Program-made: the position numbers and the translations under genes
Shown: piece after piece, positions 26,004 to 35,087 of the stretch
Layout: each line of letters begins with the position of its first letter
Position numbering within the stretch: the stretch's first letter is position 1
The notes under the pieces: generated by a model
What the model saw: the letters and a program-made list of their open reading frames with translations, nothing else
Database searches by the model: none
What the model was told of the DNA's origin: nothing
Source of the DNA: AWTP1-18 sp036504515
GTDB lineage: Bacteria > Pseudomonadota > Gammaproteobacteria > Burkholderiales > Rhodocyclaceae
Reading direction: 5' to 3'
DNA: 64,000 nt
Assembly: GCA_036504515.1 (NCBI GenBank)
Contig: DASXVA010000001.1
Coordinates: 806,001-870,000, forward strand

Positions 26004-26276
26004 ATGGAAGTGCGTCGCCTGTTGATTACGGGCAAGGTTCAAGGGGTTTATTACCGTGCTTCGATGGTGCAGGAGGCCCAGAAGCACGGCGCCACTGGCT
26101 GGGTGCGTAATCTTAGCGACGGCCGGGTCGAGGCCGTGGTGCACGGCCATCCTGAAGTGGTGGCGCGCATGATCTCCTGGGCACGGGTCGGTCCCGATGC
26201 CGCCATCGTTGAAGAAGTCTTGGTAGAGGAGGCAGACGGCTCCTTTACAGACTTTATCCAGATATCTACGCTCTAA
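26004..26276 (+). CDS. Acylphosphatase
   Basis: This small 90-aa enzyme hydrolyses carboxyl-phosphate bonds. The catalytic arginine lies in KVQGVYYRASM (about residue 20) and the asparagine in GWVRNLSDGRVE (about 38), both in the expected ferredoxin-like fold. The ATG at 26004 follows AAGGAG by 6 nt and gives the standard length. The open frame extends 9 codons upstream without support. Its physiological substrate is not known. It lies 73 bp after metG, with a palindromic element between. Confidence 0.92.
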   Translation: MEVRRLLITGKVQGVYYRASMVQEAQKHGATGWVRNLSDGRVEAVVHGHPEVVARMISWARVGPDAAIVEEVLVEEADGSFTDFIQISTL

Positions 26277-26357
26277 GCGCGTAGAGTCAGTTTTCGCGCG
26301 GTTCCCGGTCGCAGCAGCCTGCGAACAAGGTCAGCGAAATCAAGGTAATAGCCCTGC

Positions 26358-26422
26358 ATTGCCCATGACTATTCCAGTCATAGGCTATCCCAATTGACTT
26401 TACCCACCCCGAATCGCAAGAT
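26358..26422 (+). promoter_or_regulatory. OxyR-type operator and promoter of the peroxiredoxin gene
   Basis: Four tetranucleotides spaced by 7 nt, ATTG-N7-CTAT-N7-ATAG-N7-CAAT (26358-26394), match 14 of 16 positions of the OxyR tetrad ATAG/CTAT/ATAG/CTAT. The last overlaps a -35-like TTGACT (26394-26399), the usual position for OxyR activation. A weak -10 (CAAGAT, 26417-26422) follows 17 nt later. Confidence 0.55.
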
Positions 26423-26466
26423 GCGCGTTCTTCGATTCACCCACAATATCCCGTAAGGAGAAAAAC

Positions 26467-27066
26467 ATGGCAGTTCTCGTCGGCAAAGCCGCTCCCGATT
26501 TCACCGCTACCGCAGTTCTGGGCAACAACGAGATCAAGGACATCACCCTGTCCTCCTTCACCAAGGGCAAGTACACACTGTTGTTCTTCTACCCCCTGGA
26601 TTTCACTTTCGTTTGCCCCTCCGAAATCATCGCTTTCGACCATCGTCTGGAAGAGTTCAAGAAGCGCAACGTTGAAGTGATCGGTGTTTCCATCGACTCC
26701 CAATTCACTCACCTGGCCTGGAAGAACACCCCCATCGAAAAGGGCGGCATCGGCCAAGTGGGCTATCCCCTGATCGCTGACATCAAGCACGAAATCGCTC
26801 AGGCTTACGACGTTGAAGCCGCCGGTGGCGTGGCTTTCCGTGGCGCCTTCCTGATCGACAAGGCCGGCGTTGTTCGTCACCAGTACATCAACGACCTGCC
26901 CCTGGGCCGTAACGTTGACGAGTTCATCCGTCTGGTGGACGCGCTGCAATTCCACGAAGAAAACGGCGAAGTTTGTCCCGCTGGCTGGCAAAAAGGCAAC
27001 AAGGGCATGAACGCTTCTCCCGAAGGCGTCGCCAAGTACCTGGCCGAAAACGCCAAGGCACTGTAA
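26467..27066 (+). CDS. Typical 2-Cys peroxiredoxin (AhpC/TSA family)
   Basis: The enzyme reduces hydrogen peroxide and organic hydroperoxides. The 199-aa protein has the peroxidatic Cys50 in DFTFVCPSE and the resolving Cys170 in GEVCPAGW, with the conserved Thr and Arg around the active site. This makes it a typical 2-Cys (Prx1) type, not an AhpF-dependent or 1-Cys enzyme. It is monocistronic. AAGGAG is 6 nt before the ATG, an OxyR-like site lies upstream, and a strong terminator follows. The usual reductant would be thioredoxin, inferred because no ahpF lies nearby. Confidence 0.94.
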   Translation: MAVLVGKAAPDFTATAVLGNNEIKDITLSSFTKGKYTLLFFYPLDFTFVCPSEIIAFDHRLEEFKKRNVEVIGVSIDSQFTHLAWKNTPIEKGGIGQVGYPLIADIKHEIAQAYDVEAAGGVAFRGAFLIDKAGVVRHQYINDLPLGRNVDEFIRLVDALQFHEENGEVCPAGWQKGNKGMNASPEGVAKYLAENAKAL

Positions 27067-27094
27067 AAACTAAAAAAGCAACTCCACAGAGAGC

Positions 27095-27125
27095 AAAGGC
27101 CACCCTAGGGTGGCCTTTGTTTTTG
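27095..27125 (+). terminator. Terminator after the peroxiredoxin gene
   Basis: AAAGGCCACCC and GGGTGGCCTTT form a perfect 11-bp stem with a 2-nt loop and a following T-rich tract, 28 nt after the stop. Confidence 0.88.
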
Positions 27126-27149
27126 TATCTGCATACGGCGTGCAACCGA

Positions 27150-27611
27150 CTAACTTTGCCCCTTGCGGGATGGTGCCACGACATTGGCAACGCAGGACTG
27201 AACCAGTTGGTCGTGCTGGTTCAGGGTGCGGATCTGAACGCGAACGATGCCCCGTTCCGGGCGACTGCGGGAGGCGCGTACTTCCAGCACTTCCAACTCC
27301 AGGTGCAGAGTGTCATCAGGACGAACCGGTAGCGGCCACTTGAGGTCGTCGATGCCGGCACCGATGAGTCCGCCAGCCGGCTTGAGTTCGCATTCGACCA
27401 GCAGGCGCATGGTCAGGGCGGCGGTATGCCAGCCACTGGCCGCCAGGCCACGGAAGAACGTGCCTTCTGCAGCGACAGGGTCCAGGTGAAAAACCTGGGG
27501 GTCAAAGCTGGCGGCAAAGCTCTGGATGTCTTTACTGCTGACCGAGATGGCGCCGGAACGGAGCGTCTGGCCGACCTGAAAGTCTTCGAGAAAGTGGGCG
27601 GTCTCGCTCAT
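27150..27611 (-). CDS. MaoC-like dehydratase (hot-dog fold)
   Basis: This 153-aa protein has a single hot-dog domain with DPQVFHLDPVAA (catalytic Asp and His, about residues 37-48) and FRGLAASGWHTAALTMRL. The family hydrates enoyl-CoA or enoyl-thioesters. The substrate is unknown here because no fatty-acid genes adjoin it. It is the last gene of the dnaE-wbuC-maoC run, 17 bp after wbuC, which is an unusual partner for a replication gene. It is convergent with the peroxiredoxin terminator. Confidence 0.85.
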   Translation of the reverse strand: MSETAHFLEDFQVGQTLRSGAISVSSKDIQSFAASFDPQVFHLDPVAAEGTFFRGLAASGWHTAALTMRLLVECELKPAGGLIGAGIDDLKWPLPVRPDDTLHLELEVLEVRASRSRPERGIVRVQIRTLNQHDQLVQSCVANVVAPSRKGQS

Positions 27612-27628
27612 GGCAGTTATTCCCGGAT

Positions 27629-28099
27629 TTATTTGAAACGTTCGGTCAGGGCGGCCAGATAAGCGGGGGCTGCATCATCACCTTCCTGAGGGGCCCAAGC
27701 TGCCTTTTCAGTTTCAGCCAGAGGCGCCCAGGGGCCGGACTTGGCTTCGAGAAACACGGTGCCCGGTTCCAGAGCCAGAACGGTATGAAATACCCCGTGG
27801 GGAATGTCGCAGCCCAGGACGTCACCGCCAGCTGTCAGCGCAATACTGTGGAGGATGTTTCCTGCCTCATCAAAGTGCACCAGCCCCAGGGCGCCGCGCA
27901 GAACCACCATGGTTTCGTCCTTGGTCGTGCTGGCGTGGCGGTGAGGGGCGATGTAGCTGCCGGGCTCGATGGCGTTGAGCAGGCGGTGGGCTGGGTATTC
28001 GTTATCCGGGTGGAAGTTGCGGTTCTTACGGCCCCGGGGGGCGACCTTGGCTTCGGCGCTGACTTCGTTGAGGAGGGTGGTGTCGATGAGGGAGATCAT
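27629..28099 (-). CDS. WbuC family cupin-fold protein
   Basis: This 156-aa protein matches the WbuC family: RGRKNRNFHPDNEYPAHRLLN at the start, the cupin metal ligands in APHRHASTTKDETMVVLRG (about residues 51-69), and PHGVFHTVLAL. WbuC was named from O-antigen clusters, but many homologues lie elsewhere and the reaction is unknown. Its start codon overlaps the dnaE stop as ATGA, so it is co-translated with the replicase. The metal is likely iron, zinc or manganese, by family analogy. Confidence 0.83.
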   Translation of the reverse strand: MISLIDTTLLNEVSAEAKVAPRGRKNRNFHPDNEYPAHRLLNAIEPGSYIAPHRHASTTKDETMVVLRGALGLVHFDEAGNILHSIALTAGGDVLGCDIPHGVFHTVLALEPGTVFLEAKSGPWAPLAETEKAAWAPQEGDDAAPAYLAALTERFK

Positions 28100-31000
28100 G
28101 CGTAGACGACTTTCACGTTATCGGGAGTGAGCCATTCAGTCAGGCTGTTGAGCAGGGCATCATCAAGGCGAACCCGCCAGATGTCGGACAGATTCATTTC
28201 AGCCTTGGCGGTCTGGTTTTGATAGCTCAGCCGCACCAGGCAAGGGCCTTCCCGGTAAGGGCTGAGCAGGGTGTGCAGCTTGCGGGCATCGGCCTGACCG
28301 TTCATGGAAATGTGTAGACGACGGGCAAAACGGCCCCGGGCTTCGCCCAGGGTATGCAGCTTTTCGGCCGTAACGCGGAGGCCGCCGCTGAAGGCATCGT
28401 CCTGCACCTTGCCTTCCACCAGCAGCAACTCGTCTTCCTTGATCTTGGCCCGCTCCGCATCCCACAGTTCGTTGTACACCACCACTTCCAGTTGGTCGGT
28501 GCCGTCATCCAGGGTCAGGATGCACATCTTGCCGCGGCGACCCATCTGGGTGCGGGTAGACAGCACCACACCGGCCATCAGCACCAGGTCCTTCTGGGCG
28601 CTGAGCTGGCCCAGGGGGCGCTTGACGAAGGTGGAGAGTTCCTTGCGATAGGCGTTGAAAGGGTGGCCGGAGAGGAAGAAGCCCAGGGCCTGCTTTTCGT
28701 TGAGCAGTTGTTCCCGCTCGCTCCAGCGCGGCACGTCGGCGTAGTGGCAGGTGTCATCGTTGGCCTCGCCGCCCATCATGTCGAACAGGCCGCCTTGCAA
28801 GGCATTGCGCTCTGCCTGCTCCGCCGCTTCCATGGCCACACTGACCGAGGCGATCAGTTTGTGACGGTGGTCGTCGATGCCGTCGAAGGCGCCGGCCTTG
28901 ATCAGGGATTCGATCACGCGGCGATTCACGCTGCGCTTATCCACTCGTTTGCAGAAGTCGAACAGATCCTTGAAGGGGCCGCCCTCTTCCCGGGCCTTGA
29001 GGATGGAGGTCAACGCCGACTCGCCGGTGCCCTTGAGCGCCCCCAGGCCGTAACGGATGGTTTTGCTGTCCACCGGCTGGAAGCGCACGCCACCGCTGTT
29101 GATGTCTGGCGGCAGGAAGGTGAGGCCGCTGGCTTTGCCGTCCTTGAAGAAGAACTGCACCTTGTCCGTGTCGGCCATTTCCGAGGACAGGGTGGCGGCG
29201 AGGAAGCTGGCCGGGTGGTGGCACTTGAGCCAGGCTGTGTGGTACGCCACCAGGGAATAGGCGGCGGCGTGGGACTTGTTGAAACCGTAGCCGGCGAACT
29301 TGTCGATGTAGTCGAAAATTTCGTTGGCAGTGCCTTCGGTAATGCCGTTCTTGCCAGCGCCGTCCACAAAGATCTGGCGCTGCACCGCCATTTCTTCCGG
29401 CTTCTTTTTACCCATGGCTCGCCGCAGCATGTCGGCGCCGCCGAGGGAATAGCCGGACACCACCTGGGCGGTCTGCATCACCTGTTCCTGGTACACCATG
29501 ATGCCGTAGGTGGTGGACAGCACCTTCTCCAGCCCGGGCGTCAGGTAGGTGACTTTTTCCCGACCGTGCTTACGGTTGATGAAGCTGGGAATCAGGTCCA
29601 TAGGACCTGGCCGGTAGAGGGCGTTGAGGGCGATCAGGTCTTCCAGTCGGTCCGGCTTGGCCTGGACCAACATGTCCTTCATGCCCCGGGATTCAAACTG
29701 GAACACCGCCGTGGTGTTGGCATTGCGGAAGACGTTTTCGTAAACCTGTTGGTCGTCCAGGGGCAGGGATTCGAGTACGACTCCCTTGCCATCCGGCCCC
29801 GGAGCGCCTTCGATGTTGTTGGCGAACTCGACGGCTTCCTTGAGGATGGTCAGGGTGCGCAGGCCGAGGAAGTCGAACTTCACCAGGCCGGCCTTTTCCA
29901 CATCGTCCTTGTCGAACTGGCTCACTACCGAGTTGCTGCCGTCGGCGGAATAGAGGGGGCAGAAGTCGGTGAGTTTGCCCGGGGCGATCAACACGCCCCC
30001 GGCGTGCATGCCCACGTTGCGGGTCATGCCTTCGAGGCGGATGGCCAGATCCCAGAGCTGGCCAATTTCCTCTTCGTTCTGCACCCGGTCCCGCATTTGC
30101 GGTTCTTTTTCCAGGGCCTCGGTCAGGCTGATGCCCAGTTCGTTGGGGATCAGCTTGGCGAACTGGTCCACGAAGTTGAAAGGCAGGTCCAGTACCCGAC
30201 CCACGTCGCGGATCACGGCCTTGGCCGCCATGGTGCCGAAGGTGGCGATCTGGGAGACGCAATGGGCGCCGTACTTGTCCTTCACGTACTGGATCACCCG
30301 GTCGCGGCCTTCCTGGCAGAAGTCCACGTCGAAGTCGGGCATGGAGACCCGTTCCGGGTTGAGGAAACGTTCGAACAGTAGCTCGTAGTAGAGGGGATCC
30401 AGATCGGTAATCAGCAGCGAATAGGCCACTAGGGAGCCTGCACCCGAACCCCGGCCCGGGCCTACTGGTACCCCGTTGTTCTTCGACCACTGGATAAAGT
30501 CGGCCACGATCAGGAAGTAGCCGGGGAACCCCATGGACTGGATGGTCTTGATTTCGAATTCCAGCCGTTCCTCGTAACGGGGGCGCTGGGCCTCCCGCTC
30601 AGCCGGGTCCGGGTAGAGGTGTTCCAGGCGGTAAGCCAGGCCTTTGCGCGACTCGTCGGCCAGATGCTGGTCCAGGCTGACACCCTCGGGAGTGGGGAAG
30701 TCCGGCAGGAAGTGCTTGCCCAGGGTGACCGACAGGTTGCAGCGCTTGGCGATTTCCACCGTGTTTTCGATGGCTTCCGGCAAATCGCTGAACAGCTCGG
30801 CCATTTCGGCCTGGGTCTTGAAGAACTGCTGTTCGGTAAAGGGCTTGGGCCGGCGGTTATCGGACAGCACATAACCTTCGGCGATACAGACCCGGGCCTC
30901 ATGGGCCATGAAGTCGTTGCCATCCATGAACTGGATCGGGTGGCTGGCCACCAGGGGCAGACCCAGTTGCGCTGCCAGATCGGCAGTGAGGGCGACCAGG

Positions 31001-31566
31001 CTTTCCTGCTGGGCATTGTCCCGATTGCCGTGGGGGCGCTGGATTTCCAGGTAGTAGCTGTCGGGGAATAGGCCTGCCCAGCGTTTTGCCCGGGTTTCGG
31101 CCACGTCCCGCTTGCCGGACAGCAACAGGGGCGCAAGATCCCCCAAGGGACCGCCGGAAAGGGCGATCAGACCGCTGTTATCGCCGTTTTCGAGGGATTG
31201 CAGGGTGATTTCGGCCTTGCCCTGGCGCCGGGGCTGGAGAAAGGCGGCGGAAAGCAGTTCGCACAGACGCAGGTAGCCGCCCCTGTTCTTGACCAGCAGC
31301 AGAATGCGGGAAAAGCTGTCGCGGCCGGGATCGCGTACGTCTTCGTCGCGGACCCACACATCGCAGCCGATCAGGGGCTTGATGCCCTTGCCTCGGGCAC
31401 CGGTGTAGAACTTGACCATGCCGAACAGGTTGGACAGGTCGGTCAGGGCCAGGGCGCCCATATTGTCCTTGGCGGCCCGTGCCAAGGCGTCATCGATGCG
31501 GACTATGCCGTCGGTGATGGAGTATTCGGAGTGGAGGCGAAGATGTACAAAAGCGGGGGCAGACAT
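28096..31566 (-). CDS. dnaE: DNA polymerase III alpha subunit
   Basis: DnaE is the replicative polymerase. The 1156-aa protein has the PHP domain at the N terminus (HLRLHSEYSITDG), the catalytic palm with PDFDVDFCQEGRD (two metal-binding aspartates) and GPGRGSGAGSLVAYSL. The fingers and the helix-hairpin-helix region follow (KAGAFDGID near residue 900), then an OB-fold domain near the end (MAGVVLSTRTQMGRRGKM...). The layout is DnaE1-type, not the error-prone DnaE2, since no imuA/imuB lies near. It starts the operon dnaE-wbuC-maoC and is divergent from dcd. Confidence 0.97.
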   Translation of the reverse strand: MSAPAFVHLRLHSEYSITDGIVRIDDALARAAKDNMGALALTDLSNLFGMVKFYTGARGKGIKPLIGCDVWVRDEDVRDPGRDSFSRILLLVKNRGGYLRLCELLSAAFLQPRRQGKAEITLQSLENGDNSGLIALSGGPLGDLAPLLLSGKRDVAETRAKRWAGLFPDSYYLEIQRPHGNRDNAQQESLVALTADLAAQLGLPLVASHPIQFMDGNDFMAHEARVCIAEGYVLSDNRRPKPFTEQQFFKTQAEMAELFSDLPEAIENTVEIAKRCNLSVTLGKHFLPDFPTPEGVSLDQHLADESRKGLAYRLEHLYPDPAEREAQRPRYEERLEFEIKTIQSMGFPGYFLIVADFIQWSKNNGVPVGPGRGSGAGSLVAYSLLITDLDPLYYELLFERFLNPERVSMPDFDVDFCQEGRDRVIQYVKDKYGAHCVSQIATFGTMAAKAVIRDVGRVLDLPFNFVDQFAKLIPNELGISLTEALEKEPQMRDRVQNEEEIGQLWDLAIRLEGMTRNVGMHAGGVLIAPGKLTDFCPLYSADGSNSVVSQFDKDDVEKAGLVKFDFLGLRTLTILKEAVEFANNIEGAPGPDGKGVVLESLPLDDQQVYENVFRNANTTAVFQFESRGMKDMLVQAKPDRLEDLIALNALYRPGPMDLIPSFINRKHGREKVTYLTPGLEKVLSTTYGIMVYQEQVMQTAQVVSGYSLGGADMLRRAMGKKKPEEMAVQRQIFVDGAGKNGITEGTANEIFDYIDKFAGYGFNKSHAAAYSLVAYHTAWLKCHHPASFLAATLSSEMADTDKVQFFFKDGKASGLTFLPPDINSGGVRFQPVDSKTIRYGLGALKGTGESALTSILKAREEGGPFKDLFDFCKRVDKRSVNRRVIESLIKAGAFDGIDDHRHKLIASVSVAMEAAEQAERNALQGGLFDMMGGEANDDTCHYADVPRWSEREQLLNEKQALGFFLSGHPFNAYRKELSTFVKRPLGQLSAQKDLVLMAGVVLSTRTQMGRRGKMCILTLDDGTDQLEVVVYNELWDAERAKIKEDELLLVEGKVQDDAFSGGLRVTAEKLHTLGEARGRFARRLHISMNGQADARKLHTLLSPYREGPCLVRLSYQNQTAKAEMNLSDIWRVRLDDALLNSLTEWLTPDNVKVVYA

Positions 31567-31797
31567 GGGGCGGGATTTTACCCCCCGTAGCTCACACCCC
31601 GGGGCAGGGATTGTTGGGCAAGAAACGGTGATCCTGCCGGCTTCTGTTGCATAATCGCGCCGCAGCAGGCCGGATTGCGACGCTAAAACGACATTTCGGC
31701 CCGGAACCGGCGTGAGGGCGTGACATCAGCCCCCTTCAATGGAAAAATCACGCGCCTTCCCGAGCATCCTTATCGAATTCAGGGTTACCAATCAGTT

Positions 31798-32364
31798 ATG
31801 ACCATCAAATCAGACAAATGGATACGCCGCATGGCGGAGCAGCACGGCATGATCGAGCCCTTTTCGCCCGGTCTGGTGCGGGAAGCCAATGGCCACAAGA
31901 TCGTGTCCTACGGTACATCCAGCTACGGTTACGACATCCGTTGCGCCCGGGAATTCAAGGTGTTCACCAACATCAATTCCACCATTGTGGACCCGAAGAA
32001 TTTCGATCCGAATTCCTTCGTCGAGATGGAAGGCGACTACTGCATCATCCCGCCCAATTCCTTCGCCCTGGCCCGCACCATGGAGTACTTCCGCATTCCG
32101 CGCAACGTACTCACCGTCTGCCTGGGCAAGAGCACCTATGCCCGTTGCGGCATCATTGTGAATGTCACACCCTTCGAACCCGAATGGGAAGGCCACGTCA
32201 CACTGGAGTTCTCCAACACCACGCCTCTGCCGGCCAAGATCTACGCCGGTGAAGGTTGCGCCCAAGTCCTGTTCTTCGAATCCGACGAAGTCTGCGAAGT
32301 TTCCTACAAGGACCGCGGCGGCAAGTACCAAGGGCAAGAGGGCGTGACCCTGCCCAAAATCTGA
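31798..32364 (+). CDS. dcd: dCTP deaminase
   Basis: Dcd converts dCTP to dUTP, the start of the main thymidylate pathway. The 188-aa protein has YGTSSYGYDIR, the binding loop GKSTYARCGIIVNVTPFEPEWEGHV with the catalytic Glu in VTLEFSNTTPLP, and the C-terminal KYQGQEGVTLPKI that closes over the nucleotide. The ATG giving MTIKSDKWIRRMAEQ is the family start. The open frame extends 26 codons upstream without similarity. It lies opposite dnaE with a 231-bp gap that contains a CATAAT hexamer (31650-31655) but no clear -35. Confidence 0.95.
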   Translation: MTIKSDKWIRRMAEQHGMIEPFSPGLVREANGHKIVSYGTSSYGYDIRCAREFKVFTNINSTIVDPKNFDPNSFVEMEGDYCIIPPNSFALARTMEYFRIPRNVLTVCLGKSTYARCGIIVNVTPFEPEWEGHVTLEFSNTTPLPAKIYAGEGCAQVLFFESDEVCEVSYKDRGGKYQGQEGVTLPKI

Positions 32365-32398
32365 CGCTATAGCGTAAGAAATCTTTCATATCCTGAGG

Positions 32399-32430
32399 CC
32401 CGCCTCCCGACTTTCGGGGCGGGTCTTTGC
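32399..32430 (+). terminator. Putative terminator between dcd and the decarboxylase gene
   Basis: CCCGCC and GGCGGG bracket a 13-nt loop, followed by TCTTTGCTTTTT. It lies 35 nt after the dcd stop and just before the ribosome-binding site of the next gene. Confidence 0.6.
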
Positions 32431-32446
32431 TTTTTAAGGAACAGCC

Positions 32447-34681
32447 ATGCGCTTCCATTTTCCGGTCATCATCATCGACGAGGACTTTCGTTCCGAGAAC
32501 ACTTCCGGCCTGGGTATCCGTGCCTTGGCGGAAGCCCTTGAGAACGAAGGCATGGAGGTGCTGGGGGTCACTAGTTATGGTGACATGACTTCCTTTGCCC
32601 AGCAGCAGAGCCGCGCCTCGGCCTTCATCCTGTCGGTGGACGACGAAGAGTTGGCCAACGAAGAAGAAGAAACCCTGTCGGAGCTGCGGGCCTTCGTTAC
32701 CGAAATCCGCAATCGCAACAGCGAAATTCCGATCTTCCTCCACGGCGAAACCCGTACCTCGCGCCACATCCCCAACGATGTGCTGCGGGAACTGCACGGC
32801 TTCATTCACATGTTTGAAGACACACCGGAGTTCATCGCCCGCAACGTCAAGCGGGAGGCCAAGGCCTATCTCGATTCCCTACCGCCGCCCTTCTTCCGTG
32901 CTCTGACGCACTATGCGGCGGACGGCTCCTACTCCTGGCACTGCCCCGGCCACTCCGGCGGCGTGGCTTTTCTCAAGAGCCCGGTGGGTCGGATGTTTCA
33001 CCAGTTTTTCGGCGAGAACATGTTGCGGGCCGACGTTTGCAACGCGGTGGAAGAACTCGGCCAATTGCTTGACCACACCGGTCCGGTGGCGGCCTCCGAG
33101 CGCAATGCTGCGCGTATCTTCCATTCGGACCACCTGTTCTTCGTCACCAACGGTACATCCACTTCCAACAAGATCGTTTGGCACTCCACCGTGGCGCCGG
33201 GGGACGTGGTGGTGGTGGACCGCAACTGTCACAAGTCCATTCTTCACGCCATCATGATGACCGGGGCGATCCCCGTATTCCTGATGCCCACTCGCAACAA
33301 CTACGGCATCATCGGGCCGATCCCGAAGAGTGAGTTCAAGTGGGAGAACATCCAGAAGAAGATCGCCGCCCACCCCTTCGCCAGCAAGGTCAAGGGCAAT
33401 CCCCGGGTGCTGACCATCACCCAGTCCACCTATGACGGCATTCTCTACAACGTGGAGGACATCAAGGAGGAGCTGGACGGCAAGATCGATACGCTGCACT
33501 TCGACGAAGCCTGGCTGCCCCATGCCGCTTTCCACGACTTCTATGGCGACTATCACGCCATTGGCGCCGATCGGGCCCGTTGCAAAGAGTCCATGGTGTT
33601 CGCGACCCAGTCCACCCACAAGCTGCTGGCCGGCCTTTCCCAGGCTTCGCAAATCCTGGTGCAAGACGCCGAGAACAACAAGCTGGACCGGGATGTGTTC
33701 AACGAAGCCTATTTGATGCACACCTCCACTTCACCCCAGTACTCCATCATTGCCTCCTGCGACGTGGCAGCGGCCATGATGGAAGAGCCTGCCGGTACTG
33801 CCTTGGTGGAAGAGTCCATCGCCGAAGCTCTGGATTTCCGCCGTGCCATGCGCAAGGTGGACGAGGAGTGGGGCGTGGACTGGTGGTTCAAGGTCTGGGG
33901 CCCGGACGACTTGTCCGAAGAAGGTATCGAAGAGCGCGAAGCCTGGATGCTCAAGGCGGGTGAGCGCTGGCACGGTTTCGGCAATCTGGCCGAAGGCTTC
34001 AATATGCTGGACCCGATCAAGGCCACCATCATCACCCCGGGCCTGGATGTTTCCGGCGAGTTCGCCGAGCGCGGCATTCCGGCGGCCATCGTCACCAAAT
34101 ACCTGGCCGAGCACGGCGTCATCGTCGAGAAGTGCGGCCTCTACAGCTTCTTCATCATGTTCACCATCGGCATCACCAAGGGCCGCTGGAATACCCTGGT
34201 GACGGCACTTCAGCAGTTCAAGGACGACTACGACAAGAACCAGCCCCTGTGGAAGGTGCTGCCCGAGTTTGTCGCCAAGAACTCCCGTTACGAACTGGTG
34301 GGCCTCAAGGACCTTTGTGCCCAGATTCACCGGGTGTACAAAGACAACGACGTGGCCCGCCTCACCACCGAGATGTATCTCTCCGCCATGGAGCCGGCCA
34401 TGCGTCCTTCCGACGCTTTTGCCAAGATGGCCCACCGGGAGATCGACCGGGTTTCCATCGATGATCTGGAAGGCCGCATCACCGCCGTGCTGCTGACCCC
34501 CTATCCGCCGGGAATTCCTTTGCTGATTCCGGGGGAACGCTTCAATAGCAGCATCATCGACTACCTGCATTTTGCCCGGGCATTCAATGAGAACTTCCCT
34601 GGCTTCGAGACCGATATCCACGGTCTGGTGAAGGAAGCAAAAGACGGCCGAGTCCAGTATTACGTGGATTGCGTTCAGTAG
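32447..34681 (+). CDS. Arginine/lysine/ornithine decarboxylase (PLP fold type I)
   Basis: This 744-aa enzyme has an N-terminal receiver-like wing domain (residues 1-130), the PLP-dependent core with the Schiff-base Lys392 in STHKLLAGLSQ, FDEAWLPHA before it, HCPGHSGG at about 168, and the C-terminal domain of the Adi/Cad/Spe class. These enzymes remove CO2 from arginine, lysine or ornithine to make agmatine, cadaverine or putrescine. I cannot assign the substrate from sequence alone. No antiporter or pH regulator lies beside it, which favours a biosynthetic over an acid-resistance role. It lies 82 bp after dcd. Confidence 0.88.
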   Translation: MRFHFPVIIIDEDFRSENTSGLGIRALAEALENEGMEVLGVTSYGDMTSFAQQQSRASAFILSVDDEELANEEEETLSELRAFVTEIRNRNSEIPIFLHGETRTSRHIPNDVLRELHGFIHMFEDTPEFIARNVKREAKAYLDSLPPPFFRALTHYAADGSYSWHCPGHSGGVAFLKSPVGRMFHQFFGENMLRADVCNAVEELGQLLDHTGPVAASERNAARIFHSDHLFFVTNGTSTSNKIVWHSTVAPGDVVVVDRNCHKSILHAIMMTGAIPVFLMPTRNNYGIIGPIPKSEFKWENIQKKIAAHPFASKVKGNPRVLTITQSTYDGILYNVEDIKEELDGKIDTLHFDEAWLPHAAFHDFYGDYHAIGADRARCKESMVFATQSTHKLLAGLSQASQILVQDAENNKLDRDVFNEAYLMHTSTSPQYSIIASCDVAAAMMEEPAGTALVEESIAEALDFRRAMRKVDEEWGVDWWFKVWGPDDLSEEGIEEREAWMLKAGERWHGFGNLAEGFNMLDPIKATIITPGLDVSGEFAERGIPAAIVTKYLAEHGVIVEKCGLYSFFIMFTIGITKGRWNTLVTALQQFKDDYDKNQPLWKVLPEFVAKNSRYELVGLKDLCAQIHRVYKDNDVARLTTEMYLSAMEPAMRPSDAFAKMAHREIDRVSIDDLEGRITAVLLTPYPPGIPLLIPGERFNSSIIDYLHFARAFNENFPGFETDIHGLVKEAKDGRVQYYVDCVQ

Positions 34682-34790
34682 TCAGTGATGCATCTATGGC
34701 GAAGGTAGTATGACTTTCGCCTAATTGATTTGGCATGAAACCAAGTGCATAGTACGGTCACTCTTACGGGACCTTCGCTTGCACTTTTTC

Positions 34791-35087
34791 ATGCCATCAC
34801 ATCAGCCCAATTCATTACGCCTGATTCCCGCCCCGCCTGCCGGGGATGCGGATAAGTTTGCTCGGGCAGAAACAATGATGCGTGCTTTGCAGGAGGCTCT
34901 GGACAAGGTTTACGATCCAGAGGCTGATCAGCAGTTGCAGAAGTTGGCCCGGGATTACTGTGCCCTGATTGACCATCCTCCCTGTGACCAGGGTTTGTGC
35001 CCCCCCGGCAGTTCTGCCCGGGACTGTCCCCTTGTCGAGAAAGAGGAAGCTGCGCCGGTGCTTAAATCGGTCATGCCTCCGCTTTAA
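34791..35087 (+). CDS. Small cysteine-containing protein of unknown function
   Basis: This 98-aa protein runs MPSHQPNSLRLIPAPP... and has a helical middle (ARAETMMRALQEALDKV). Its C-terminal half holds four cysteines spaced C-x7-C-x3-C-x7-C (DYCALIDHPPCDQGLCPPG...RDC), which could hold a metal or form disulfides. No family is recognised. The ATG at 34791 is chosen over a TTG 22 codons upstream, which lies in a region with a hairpin (34698-34721). Its last 17 bases overlap the 3' end of the convergent yggU gene. Confidence 0.45.
   Translation: MPSHQPNSLRLIPAPPAGDADKFARAETMMRALQEALDKVYDPEADQQLQKLARDYCALIDHPPCDQGLCPPGSSARDCPLVEKEEAAPVLKSVMPPL

Noticed and set aside
28354..30381. 675-codon open frame opposite dnaE
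   Set aside because: It mirrors the codon bias of dnaE, has no domain and no ribosome-binding site.
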